NCBI RefSeq assembly: GCF_000003815.2
Contig: NC_049985.1
Location: forward strand, 21,961,592-22,025,591
Origin: Branchiostoma floridae
Lineage: Eukaryota > Chordata > Leptocardii > Amphioxiformes > Branchiostomatidae
Direction of reading: 5' to 3'
DNA length: 64,000 nt
Position 1 is the stretch's first letter. Each line of letters begins with the position of its first letter. The notes under the pieces are model-generated. The model saw only the letters and a list, made by a program, of their open reading frames with translations, was not told where the DNA came from and did not search any database. This document shows, one piece after another, positions 1 to 11,600 of the stretch. A program made the translations under genes and the position numbers.

Positions 1-910
1 GAGATGACAAAAAGTGGCCGGAGTCCTAAAAATTCCTCCTTTACTTTTCTACAGGGCTGGAAAGCGAATGAAGTTTCGCATTGGTAACCGCTAAGGGAAC
101 CTTTCGGTAACCTCATGGCGGAGTCCCTATACCATCGAAACTTCCAGAATCTTAAACAAAAATGTGCGTTACTTCCGTCACTTGAATTTCATAGTACACC
201 CCGTAACGAGATGACAAAAAGTGAGCGGAGTACTAAAAATTACTTCTTTACTTTTCTACAGGGCTTGAAAGCGAATGAAGGTTGGCATTGGTAACCGCTA
301 AGCGAACCTTTCGGTAACCTCATGGCGAGTCCCTATACCATCGAACTTCCAGAATCTTAAACAAAATGTGCGTTACTTCCGTCACTTGAATTTCATAGTA
401 CAACCCGTAACGAGATGACAAAAAGTGAGCGGAGTACTAAAAATTACTTCTTTACTTTTCTACAGGGCTTGAAAGCGAATGAAGGTTCGCATTGGTAACC
501 GCTAAGCGAACCTTTCGGTAACCTCATGGCGAGTCCCTATACCATCGAACTTCCAGAATCTTAAACAAAATGTGCGTTACTTCCGTCACTTGAATTTCAT
601 AGTACAACCCGTAACGAGATGACAAAAAGTGAGCGGAGTACTAAAAATTACTTCTTTACTTTTCTACAGGGCTTGAAAGCGAATGAAGGTTGGCATTGGT
701 AACCGCTAAGCGAACCTTTCGGTAACCTCATGGCGAGTCCCTATACCATCGAACTTCCAGAATCTTAAACAAAATGTGCGTTACTTCCGTCACTTGAATT
801 TCATAGTACAACCCGTAACGAGATGACAAAAAGTGAGCGGAGTACTAAAAATTACTTCTTTACTTTTCTACAGGGCTTGAAAGCGAATGAAGGTTCGCAT
901 TGGTAACCGC
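1..910. repeat. 204-bp tandem satellite, about 4.4 copies
   Basis: The phrase GAGATGACAAAAAGT recurs at 1, 208, 412, 616 and 820, giving periods of 207, 204, 204 and 204 bp. The array stops abruptly after AACCGCT near 910. Copies 2 to 4 look near-identical. The first copy carries three extra bases. One site alternates: copies 2 and 4 read GGTTGGCATTGG and copies 3 and 5 read GGTTCGCATTGG, so the real unit may be a 408-bp dimer. Each unit holds a small inverted repeat, GGTTCGC facing GCGAACC. The array probably continues left of the window. No coding content seen. Confidence 0.93.
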
Positions 911-1339
911 TGTCGCGCACTAATACATGTATCAGGAAGTATTGACCGCACGGCGAAATCTTTGACACTGAAAAACGCTACAAAGAACGTGCTTTTTGGG
1001 AAACAAAAAAGATTATACACTCCTTAAGTGGCAGTCGAAAAAATGAGAGTCAGAACGAAGGTGGTGACCTATAATTTGGGTTTTATTTACACGGATTACT
1101 TCGTCATCTGGTCATATCAAATTTCGAACCGGAACCTTCAATGCGGATTACCGACCTCCGGTCAGATTTGAACTCCGACCCGGAACATCAAAATTTCCAT
1201 CGGTTCGGGTACCATATTTGGAGCGCACACACAGGAAGTGGACGCAGCCTAAAACTTCGAAGGCCCACACGTACAATGTTTCCCTGCAATACCTTGCTAT
1301 GTTATTTTGCACCCTCAGCGATGATTATATGAGAAGAAG
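911..1339. other. Unannotated stretch after the satellite
   Basis: Unique-looking sequence between the satellite and the first LINE-type tail. Short open frames occur here, but none has splice-site context or recognisable protein similarity. I see nothing else. Confidence 0.5.
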
Positions 1340-1565
1340 TTTATTTGCAAGTTCATGCCCGAGGGCTAATTGCAAGTGTATGGTATAAACATAGAAGATA
1401 TACAAGTGAAAATGAACTTCAGTTATAAACAATATTCCACTCTAATACTACGTGTTGGCTTTTTCTAAACAGGTTGGGTTTGACTTCTTTTTTGGAAGCA
1501 GAGGGAGACGAAAAGCCCCACCTTTTCTACAATTTGCTGCGATAAAAGAGTTTAAATGCCCGCCC
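1340..1565 (-). repeat. Dispersed element ending in a GCCCTCGGGCATGAACTTGC tail
   Basis: Read on the minus strand, this stretch ends with TTGCAATTAGCCCTCGGGCA followed by a TTGCAAATAAA segment. The same 3' end recurs at 50290-50445 and 54560-54935 on the plus strand, and at the end of a LINE fragment near 5105. Similarity to the 54.5-kb copy extends about 200 bp upstream and includes a short open segment translating to QIVEKV and LCFQKR. It is therefore a transposed element, not a local gene. The tail on a LINE suggests LINE-driven retrotransposition (inference). Confidence 0.7.
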
Positions 1566-1599
1566 GAACTTGGGGAGGTGGTACATAGCTTGTAGATAT

Positions 1600-4060
1600 A
1601 TATAATCAAACATGATACATTTTCTCATTAATTGCATAGTAATAGTGGTTTGCCCTTACCATTCAAACCTATCAAACCACGGCCGTTTAGATTGCTTTCT
1701 ACCAGGCTGATATCGCTTCAAGACCACCATGAGGTTTGTTCTGACGTTTGAAGACATGTACAAGACTGTGGTAGATATGTCCGCACAGACACCATACACT
1801 CGATACAGATAAGACACTGACGACTTTAAATTAGATTGCAGTATCGTTCCTCTTAAACATCTTGAATCGCAATGTCAAGACTCGTAGAGATGTCCGTATT
1901 TACAAAACTGATTGGCATGACTTAGATCCCTCCATTTGGAAGATTGTGAGGTCGGACTTAATATTTGGTTTGGCCTCCTGAAGATCTGACTGGAATATTG
2001 GGCTGAACTTGAAAATGTTTGTCAAGGCTACATACATCATGTGATATGTCTTATGCCATACCTGGGCCACGATAACGTTCGATACACGTGTTCCGGAACC
2101 GTGTGATAAAAAGCCGTACCACACAGGCTTCGAAGTTTATCACACAGGCTTCATCGAATAATTCGAACATACACTGCGCACGCACGATACTGGTAAAGTA
2201 CGATAATTATCTAAATACATATAATAGATAGCTAACGTATGTGTTATTATCAGCGTTATTTAAAGGTACTCTGGAGTGGTCGCTGATGAGTTTTGGGGTG
2301 TGTTTTTGGTGTTTCAAACATACCATCTTAGTTAATGTATGGACATGTATGGACGTTGTTTTCGGTTGCACGTCATCGATTAAAGATAATCTATGCAAAT
2401 TAGTATGACTTCATGATGACGCGATTAAGAATTATAAGGCCGCGCTCATTTTAAGACAAAAATGCTAAAAGATGTTTCCCTTGGCTTGCAATACGATGAT
2501 CAGTAATGAAACTTCACAAAAATGTACATAATAGTGACTTTAAGTGAATAAGCCTTCTCACATTAGTTAGGACGCATGTGCGGCGACAGGAATTCTATGT
2601 AATATGTCAAAGGTAATGCACACAAAAAGTAAACAAAACCCGTCTGGGCATTGTTATGCAAATCGAAACAATGGTAAAGATAAGGACTGTTATATACTAG
2701 TATGTATCTTATTATATTTTGAAATGCTGATTTTTTGTTCTGAATTTACGTAGATGATTTCATTGATGTTTAACCAAATTACAACGAGGAAGACACCCAC
2801 CTCAGACATTTGTGTAGCACGCACCTGGCGGCCAGCCGTGCCCTCAGCCAACACGATTCTTGTTCAAGTGACGAAAAACAATCCTGGTCACTGTACCACG
2901 GGTCCGAATTCAATTAAAAGGAAACCCAGATATATCTTATAAGTCCACAACAGTTGCCACCTTCCCCGACTGCAAGTGGTATACAATTTTGAAGCTATAA
3001 TGAGCAAATTAATACGATTCTCAAAACAACGCGACGTCGGTGTGTTTTGCTCGTCGACCATCTTGGAAATTTCCAAGTCTCGTACCCAGGGCACTGCGTG
3101 ATAATCTAACCTGAACAAGAGAGGAAAGAATAGCTCAGACCAGGGTTCCAATTCCTTCAACTTATATATTACCCGCTTCGTTAGCAAGCAGAAAATAACT
3201 TTAAATTTGTTCCTGCCAACAACTTGTTCCAGATGAAGGGATCTAAATTTGTATGAGATGACAATGGGTTTTATTACTCGGGTATCTCTACGTGAGTCTT
3301 AGCATTGAGGTTTCAGTGTGGTTGTATAATAATTTTCTGGTTATTCCTCTTAACTTTATAACACTATAGGAAAGTTCGTTTTTAAGAATTGTAAACTAGC
3401 TTTAATTCAGACAGTGAAGTCTGCCAAACGCAAATAAAGTTCTTTGACTCTGGTTGCGAAACGATACGGCTATTTTCAAGAGAGCCCGGAGTGATTCCCA
3501 TGGTCCTTCCCAAATATCTGTCCCTCCCGTGAAAACTGCCCCCCCCCCTTACAATCTTCAAAATGGATGGATCTAAATGATGAAAATCAGCCTTATTATC
3601 TACGACATTTCTAAGTGAATCTTGACATTGCGATTCAAGATGTTTGAAGTGGTTGGGTAACCGGCGATGCTATGATGCTCAGGAGGGCGGACAAATTCTC
3701 ACGACCCTTCTAAAATGTTTGACTTGACTTGACTTTATTCAGATCCACAATTATAGCTTGTCAACATACATTGTAGTTACTCTTCCTGTGGTCTTTATTG
3801 TCTCATTCATGTATTATACTCCGTTCCGAGCCCAAAACTGAACGGCTGCATGAACGCGTGCTTTAAGCGGTATTCCCTTTTAGCCAGTCCAACTGATCTC
3901 AAAAGTTAAATTGGTGAAAGGCAATCGCGCGCAAAGTCCTACACAGTCCTAGGTTCTGAGTGGTGTGGTTGTACACGAACAAAAAAAATATCACGGCTCT
4001 TAGTGGCAAGTGTGCAGATGTTGACACACTGGCTGCACCAAATCCGTAGGTGTTTTTTGG
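1600..4060. other. Gene-free stretch
   Basis: No open frame here has conserved-looking protein content or splice support. Apart from the repeat at 2041-2190, I see only a possible short LINE or SINE remnant near 3716-3850, where TGACTTGACTTGAC precedes a TTTATTCAG segment. The rest looks like unconstrained AT-rich DNA. Confidence 0.45.
2041..2190 (-). repeat. Dispersed repeat related to 43440-43600
   Basis: The reverse complement of this stretch matches the plus-strand sequence near 43440-43600 over about 150 bp with scattered differences. Shared landmarks are ATGTTCGAATTATTCGATG, GCTTTTTATCACACGGT and ATCGAACGTTATCG. Here one TTTATCACACAGGCTTC segment is nearly duplicated. It is a remnant of an unclassified transposable element and has no coding capacity that I can see. 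Confidence 0.7.
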
Positions 4061-4066
4061 CACCTT

Positions 4067-4260
4067 TAAGCCCCCTTTACAAATCAAGAATTTAGCTCGG
4101 CCGAGTTGTCAGCGAGCTCTAAATTACAAGTAGGTATGACCCTGATGCCGACGAATAAACTCTGCCATTTGTTCGTAGGCATCAGGGTCATGCCTCCTCG
4201 TAATTTAGAGCTCGCTGACATGTCGGCCGATCTAAATTCTTGATTTGTAAAGGGGGCTTT
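4067..4260. mobile_element. Fold-back MITE, about 194 bp
   Basis: The two halves are near-perfect reverse complements. The left arm runs from TAAGCCCCCTTTACAAATC through GACCCTGATGCC. The right arm mirrors it from GGCATCAGGGTC to GATTTGTAAAGGGGGC. Arms are about 80 bp with a loop of about 20 bp. There is no coding capacity. No target-site duplication is obvious, so the superfamily is left open. Confidence 0.85.
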
Positions 4261-4284
4261 AGACAGTTTAGCCGTGAGGCTCGG

Positions 4285-4400
4285 TGGGCATCACTCCACC
4301 GTCATGGGGGCAGGGGCATGGCGAGTATTGAACTCAGGACCTACTGATTCTGATTCCAACGCTATAGCCATTGTGCCACACAGACACCTGTACACGAACA
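4285..4400 (-). mobile_element. tRNA-like SINE head, fragment
   Basis: On the minus strand the segment has a weak box A (TGGCACAATGGC) followed about 35 bp later by a box-B-like GAGTTCAATAC, the arrangement of a tRNA-derived SINE promoter. It is diverged and does not fold as a good tRNA, so I do not call it a tRNA gene. Confidence 0.45.
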
Positions 4401-4699
4401 GCGCTAGCGAAAAAGTGCCTCTTGCGGGGAGTGACAAAGTGTAGTTTGTAATTGCTATAAACAAAGAACGCATGTTTATTGGTCATTGTCATTTTTTTTC
4501 TTCTCATGATCTAGGGAAATATCATAGAATAGAATATCATAGAATGAACAATATGGGGAGGTTTCCTGTAGCTTCACTATGAACGCGCCCATGTAAATAA
4601 ACGAGTCGTCTTGAGCAATCTTATTTTTGATAGGGGTAAAGCATTTTTAACATTTGGCAAATGAAGGCACTTATGGCACTGCAATTTATGGAAATGTTA

Positions 4700-5145
4700 G
4701 ATCTAATAGCTATGTACACTGAAAACTGTCCGTTGACGAGAAAAGATGTAAATATTGTTCAGGGAAAGCGGTGGAAGATGAACTAAATTTCATTTGTCAA
4801 TGTTCACATTACAGTTCCGAAAGAAACAAACTTTTCCTTAAAATCTGCAAAACTTTCCCAAGCTTTTATCACCTTACCGACCAACAAAAATCAATCTTCT
4901 TGCATAAGTCGTCCAACCCCTTTATATATGAAAATGTTGGACAATTCATCTCCTACTGCATACGGAAAAGAAGTCAAACCCATCAAAAAGTAGAAATAGA
5001 TTTAGATTAGTCGTTATTCCCTTTTGATTTATCTATGAGTATCATTTCCTTCTTTGTTAAGTATGATTATGTATACCACTACTGCTTTACTTTGTATGCA
5101 ATTAGCCCTCGGGCATGAATTTGCAATAAAGATTATTATTATTAT
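4700..5145 (+). mobile_element. LINE 3' fragment: zinc-knuckle-like C-terminus plus tail
   Basis: The plus-strand frame ending at 5010 reads CKYC, then VEDELNFICQCSHYSSERNKL. This is the cysteine-rich motif typical of the extreme C-terminus of CR1/RTE-like non-LTR reverse transcriptases. The frame stops and is followed by about 100 bp of 3' UTR, the ATTAGCCCTCGGGCATGAA tail, and a short ATT repeat (TTATTATTATTA). The catalytic reverse transcriptase domain is absent, so this is a dead 5'-truncated copy. It ties the tail seen at 1340, 50290 and 54560 to a LINE. Confidence 0.72.
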
Positions 5146-5149
5146 CACT

Positions 5150-6085
5150 TTAATGCAGGCAGATCGTCGTTATCAGCGTCATCAATGTACAATTAGGTAG
5201 CCAGATACAGTTGCCTCCTTTGGTACATTTTCTTCGTACAAAAAGTTCGAAGTTTTTAGGCCATACCTCGGACCAATTTTCACGGTCGTCTCTTTTTCAA
5301 AACTGACGGAAATCGATGAGCATAGATCTCATAACCAAAGGTTACCAAACGAGACCAATAAAATATATTAGTTTATGACACTCTTACAGTTTACATTTGC
5401 TGGAGACACGGTTGAATAGAGACGCCACCATGCGGCTAATTGAAATACTGCAGCCAATGGCTTTAAACTCGTTTATGTACATGGTTACAGTACGTACGTC
5501 AAGCGGAGCTAAAAATCACAGAGGCAAAAGATGGTATGTCATCTTAGACACAGAATCTAAATCACTACATACACAGCAGCCACAGCCATTGAAACCTGTT
5601 GAGGACAAATAACTGCCACATCTGCCATGCTTTGTCCCGAGCTAGAAGCGTGTAGAAATGCCATCTAGCAGGTACTTGCAGAATTACACGTTCAGCACCA
5701 AGGACAGCGCCAAGCCTATCCTTACCTGGGTTCTTACTCACAATGATGGCATCATGGGTCTTATTTTTCCTGGCTTTGTATTACAACATACAGTAGGACG
5801 AGATGCTACATCATAATCTAGTTTGTTTGCCATAAACCCTTAACTTGTACATTAGTCTTTGACTTTTTTCCAGTGACATGACTTTTCAGAATATATGGAC
5901 CAGATGTAATAAAATCAATGAAAATTGTAAAATATGGCAATCCACTTGCAGCTTTCTCTCAATTGGTGGATAAAAAGCATGCAGAGATAGACATGTGTGT
6001 GTGGGGGGGGGCACTACATTTGCAGAGGATTGTATCCTTCTTGAGCTTTAAATACTTCATTTGTTCCTTACCTATTCTCTACTTC
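5150..6085. other. Gene-free stretch
   Basis: Short open frames at 5397-5612 and 5918-6277 have no domain, no splice context and repetitive or hydrophobic low-complexity translations. I see no supportable feature. Confidence 0.4.
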
Positions 6086-6089
6086 CCTA

Positions 6090-6260
6090 GAGTGACATAT
6101 ATCATCATTTCTTTCTTCCATCTGTCTGACCGGATTGCCAGAAGAATTCCAATAATGTCATCTGACAATGCTTTCCTCCACTTGGTTTGGGGTCTTCCTC
6201 TTTTTCTTCTTCCATCTTGGGCAACTTTGGATATTGTTATCTTAAGCTTTATAGTGTTAT
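6090..6260 (-). mobile_element. Possible LINE C-terminal remnant
   Basis: A minus-strand frame contains DGRRKRGRPQTKWRKAL followed by RSDRWKKEMM. The pattern RKRGRPxTxWR followed by a basic RW segment is characteristic of the region after the reverse transcriptase domain in many L1/RTE-type elements. Only about 50 residues are recognisable and no tail is seen, so this is a degraded fragment. Confidence 0.42.
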
Positions 6261-6269
6261 ATATATCAT

Positions 6270-8270
6270 ATATATAAAGCATGTAAGACAACTTCTTCAA
6301 CAGAAATCTCAAAGAGGCCAGGAATACCTTCGATGTCATCTTCATCTTTTACTTCACGAACGAATGTAAAAGCAACATAAGTGAAGGGTTTCCTTCTTTA
6401 CAACATTCTTAGAGACTGTACAGTACAACATTGGATAAGCATGTCACAATGTCACAATGTGTGTTTAGTGTCACTAAGACATCAAGTTCTGCAATCTTTC
6501 AAGAATAATGGAGATCTATTGGCACTTTTTCCTAGAGTAATATCTCTTTAAGCATCTTTTCTTGCACATTCACGAAACAGTGGTTTAAAGGCATACAGGC
6601 ACAATATTCATATTTTTTTACATAGCAAAAGTTACCCAAGTTGTAATACTGGCGTTTCTTGGAGACACATTACATTGTTTGCTCCTTGGTTTGACAAACA
6701 CATTGCATTGTTTTTTTTACAAGGAAGACTAGTCTGTTTACCATCCATGACAGGGTTGGACAAGTCCACTAGCCCGATTGTCCCGGGCAAGTGAAAATGC
6801 CCATTGGGCAAGTGCATGACCTACACCACTTGTCCGATCGGGAAAGTAAGATTTTTCCAAGAGTGAGATTTTGTTATACAATGTACTTGTAACTTTTTAC
6901 AGTCAAGGCATCAAGCATTGTTCAACACAGAAAAATACATGTAGAGCCAGTAATATAAGAATTCCATCATTGGAAGTGAAAATGCATAGAAAAAAGTCAT
7001 CTAGATTTCGGGTAAGTGGAAAGTAGGTTTGGGCAAGTAAATTTCGTTATGTACTTGCCACACCCAGGGACATTTAAGATTGCTGCAGGTCAAAAATAGC
7101 CATGAGCTTTGCAAGTAAACTCATGGACCAATATTTTAAAGGCATACTACGGGATTTTTGAACAAAACAAAAAGTAGCTTTTTCTACTTTTTCCTTACAT
7201 TGTTAGCTCAATCAACCCTATAGCATTGCATACCAATGTTCAGGGAGAGATGCTGCGATATCAATGCACCACATAAGCATGATGTATAAAAATTGTGATC
7301 TTCCAAGAAACAGATCTAGATGGGCACATGCTGGTTACTGCCTCTGTGTGTTGTTGTTTCTTGCTTATCAGCCTGGCTTCCCAGTGGGGGGCCAGTTGAC
7401 AGTTCCTCTGAGTACAGTAGACTAGCTTTCTGTACAAGGTTTCTTGCAGTTTTGAAGGGAATATGACCTTAGCTTGTTGATATCCTACAAAATAGACTAA
7501 TAAGTTCATGATTATATGCTATTTTAGAATGATTAGATATAGGTGTTTCCAAAGAAGATCTCCATTGTGTTCTTTATCTGCAGTCTGCCATGCATGTGCT
7601 AACTGATTAGCCCACTCCGGGGGACCTACCGGTGGCAAGCAAGACCCGGAGGGTCTAACTTGGGGGGACACAAGGTTACAGGGTGCCTAGAGCGGAATGT
7701 TTGTAGGCTAATCCTTTACGTTGCAAACGTGAAATAATGACACAAAAGTGTCAAAAAGTGACAAAAAGTAGTAGTAAATCTGATATTTCTTAATTCTAGA
7801 ATATTTCAAATTTGAGCGCAAAAAACTGCGTAGTATGCCTTTAAGGTTTTCAATTGTTGAATGTTTGTATTTAGTATTAGCAAAGCAAATTCGTCAAACC
7901 ACTGATTCAGCAGAAAGGTGACTCCAAATGGTTGAAAACCAGTGAATGTGGATAAATTTAACAAATTACAGAGAAGAATTTACATTGAAAAGAAAGATCT
8001 TCAATTTGAAAGTTAGTACGATAGCTTAATATTTCATTCATATCAACCTGATTTGATGTTGCAACATTGATTTTGCTCTTCTTAGTGCAGACATGCATCG
8101 GTAGACTGTTCGCATGACACTTGCAGTCTAAGGACAGTGGTGTGCAATCTGAGTTTAAAACTAAGTAAGTATATTGCCAAACAAAAGATGCACAACTTTG
8201 CCAACCAAGTCTTTCGAACACAGAGACCCCTTACTTAAGATAAATGCAAGATGATATCCTATCAGAGATT
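6270..8270. other. Gene-free stretch downstream of ASCC2
   Basis: No convincing exon on either strand. From 6752 to about 7068 the sequence starts CAGGGTTGGACAAGT and ends ACTTGCCACACCCAG, loosely inverted ends with repeated GGGCAAGT words. It may be an old hAT-like element, but no matching 8-bp duplication flanks it. The remainder is unremarkable. Confidence 0.4.
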
Positions 8271-8271
8271 G

Positions 8272-8607
8272 GCATTTTGCAAGATTCTAGGATATGTCAT
8301 TCTCCTACGCAGAGACATCCAACATCGCCAGCAAACTGCCTCTTGTCTGTACTCTGCTATCTCAACCGTCACAATCAGTTCCTGACCGCTCTGCTTATAA
8401 ATATTAATGAGCTTACCCTTATACATGCGAGATCCCTTTACAAAACTGAAAGGCCTATTCTCTGATTGGCTGACAGCTGGTTTGTGGCGACGCCCACAGG
8501 AACTGATCGTGACGGTTGAGATAGCAGAGTACAGACAAGTGGCAGTTTGCTGGCGCCATTGGATGTCTCTGCGTTGCAGAATAGGATATATTTGCATATC
8601 AAAAAAA
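8272..8607. mobile_element. Fold-back element with ~110-bp arms, in the ASCC2 3' UTR
   Basis: The left arm (about 8272-8382) and right arm (about 8499-8607) are near-perfect inverted copies sharing CGCAGAGACATCCAA, CGCCAGCAAACTGCC and CTGCTATCTCAACCGTCAC. The spacer is about 117 bp. The element begins only ~50 bp past the ASCC2 stop codon, so an ASCC2 transcript extending this far would carry a long perfect hairpin. Both arms give similar open translations (LIVTVEIAEYRQ); that is a by-product of the inverted duplication, not a gene. Confidence 0.88.
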
Positions 8608-8657
8608 CAAACACTTAGAATGGCAAGAGTGAGAGGAACTTGAAATGTCAGCAGAGT

Positions 8658-11600
8658 TTATGTGAGTGGCCCCATCCCCCTGGCCATCTTCCTGTCTGCC
8701 ATGGCCCGTCGGTTGTGATTGGCCCGACTGGACTTGTTCTTCTCCTTCTGTCGTCTGCTGTGGGCCGTCTCTTTTGTTTGACCTTGACCCTTGGCTTGAC
8801 CTTTCAGGACGTCTTGTTGGTTCCTGTTTTGTCCCCTTGTAGGAGAAAACAGTAAGGTTAGCAGTGGCAATGTTAGTCATAAAGTTTGGCCTAGTATTAG
8901 TAATATCACATTGATTTGTTTATATGGACAACAGCTGCTCGCGCATTATTTTTTGTCGGTATCCAAAAAAAATAATGTGAATTGTGCTGCTGCAAAATGA
9001 GCAAAAATATGCCATAGACTAAAAAAAGAATACACAGGAAAACATATACTGTTGTCATAGAATGCCAACTTCAATTCCAAGGTCAAAGGAGAAGATGTGA
9101 AAGAACAAAAATGAAGACTATTGTTTGCAGAACCTTACTCTGTGTTTGGTCAAGTTTTTTTGCCAAACTTTTTTATTCGTATGCTCGCATTAGTTTTGGG
9201 GATCATATAATCAAATCGACATGGCTTTATGAAGGTTTTCAGACATCACAAGCTGTTTTCATTGGCACCATATATTGTATGTTCCATCTAACTTACTTTT
9301 TGCCCTGCCGTTGTGCCTTGTACGCTGCCCTCTCTGCTGCTTTCTCTCTCAGTGCTGCCGGGTCCTGTACAAAGTTATCCTTCTTGTCCTACAGAGGAAC
9401 AAAAGGCATAAGACTATCAAAAATCCATCACTATGATAACGTTCTTCGGAAGCCAAATATATGTACCGTGGCACCTGGTTTGAAGGTAGATTGATATGAG
9501 CATGAATGGTTTATTGAGAAAAGAATGTGGATTCCGAAATGTCCAGGAGTGGCAGCCAAGGCTGAATTGTTTCCACAAGTCATAGGCAGAACTAAGGAAT
9601 CATTTCCGTTAAAAAAATCATGACTATACATTGTAGCGTTTGAAGTTATATGTATGAACAGGTTTTAAAATCATAGTTACATAGAACTTTATTGCGCGAC
9701 AATAACAGTTACAATGTATGGCAATCTGAACAGCTATATACTAATACAAATAACTAACAACTAATCAAATCTAATGTAAAAGTATAAACAATCTATTTAA
9801 TATCATATAGCATTATCTCGTTTTTGCAAGGAGTTGTAAATGAATCGGCCTACGTAGGCAGATATATGAACAGGACATGATAATATCAAATGGAATTTCT
9901 CTGTCTTAGCATGTGGCAGTACAATATCGGACTTACATACGATATTTTGAAATAACTTTTGACGGTCTTCCTCATAAGTCAGACAATCCATTATAAAATG
10001 AAATTCATTTCCTACTAGTATGTCATTATGGCATAGTCGATATCAGTATTCTTCGAGTAACATCACAGTTCCTTGTTCAATTACGCAGAGCAATCAACAG
10101 TAGATAAAAGAATTATACACAGATAGATATAGACCTAGAAAATGAAAATTGTAGTTTTATATAATATAGTATTACCTTTGGTCCTCCTTGTTCCTGTTCT
10201 TCCTCTTCATCACTCCCCTCCTTCTCTCTCCTCCCCTTGTTGCCAGCTAACACCCTGGGAGTCACAAATTCTCTGTAGACAAAAACACACCAGTCAAATA
10301 CGGAACCAATTAGTGTAGTTTACATCATCATCAACCCATGATATATCGCTACATTCGTTCGTTCGTTCGTTCGTCCCATAGCCTTTTAAATCAGCCGTAG
10401 GGGCAGCACAACATGTTGTGCTGTATCAATAGGCATTTTAGTCCCCTGGCGGCGCCTATCTCCTCTCCGGGGCATGGTAAATCGTGTGGCTGATACGACA
10501 CGAAGGTTCGCCAGGCCTCCGTCTGGGTGATTTGTAGTGAATCACCAACTCCAGACAGAATGGTTTGCTCCATCCACACCGCACCATCCCACGTGTGGAG
10601 GTTCTTTAACGTGCATGGGGTTTGACCCTCGGATACACGGGACCTCCATTTAACGTCCTATCCGAGGGACGACTCATTTTTCACTTGAGTAAAGTGAGGA
10701 AAGTCGTGTAAAGTGCCTTTCCCAAGGGCACAAGATCGGTGGCACGGCAGGCAGATTCGAACCCGCAACCTCTTGGTGCAAATCCGAACATGCTACCACT
10801 GCGCCACGCGGTCACCACATGATCGCTACATTAGGCCAAACAAATTCAACTCTGTGGATTACATCCAGAATCTGATGCAGGGCTGTGAGAGAAGACAAAT
10901 TTAGCTTTTTTTCTGGTAGCACATTTCACAAGTCTTCACTTTTCAGCAATTTTGAAGACAATTGTACTCTTACTATTAGCAATGATCTCATTTTGTGATT
11001 TCATAGATCTTATTTTCACCCTTAAAAAGTTATCAGAAGAGTCAGAACAGACCCAAACTGGAAGCCTTTTCTTTCTGGTGTATATCAAGTGTGCTCAGTA
11101 TAGATCACCCACATTATCAATTGTAGTGTTAAGACTAGCCAACTGCTGTAAGGGACCCATGCATGCACAATCTAATACTGAACACTACTACTACCCGACC
11201 TAAAATACAAAACAAATACAGAACTTCACCTTCCATACTCCTCTACAGCCTTGTTTTCTCTGATCATCTCATCAGCAGAGTCAGCGTCCATCTCACCAAC
11301 ATCGTTGGTGTCGTACGTATCATCATACTCATCATCGTAATCATCCACCACGTGCAGCGCTGCCATTGGTCCATTCAGCTCGTCCTCTGGCACTTTCTCA
11401 TATGTTCCGTAGTTAAAATATTGTTCTTTTAGAGCGGCGAGATCGGGTTTGTCTTCGTCCATGATTTTCTTGGTGTTCACATCTTTTGGTTCTCTGTAGA
11501 AAAACATCATTGTCATCTGTCAAGATTCAGAATAATCTTTTTAAAAGAATCCTAACAACAAGGGGTTCTGAGATTTTTCTCTGAAATGCTGCACACATAC

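Noticed and set aside
6752-7068. Possible hAT element with CAGGGTTGGACAAGT and ACTTGCCACACCCAG ends
   Set aside because: Ends match imperfectly and no 8-bp duplication flanks them.
8262-8643. Two similar open frames sharing LIVTVEIAEYRQ
   Set aside because: They are the two arms of one inverted repeat read on opposite strands, not paralogous genes.
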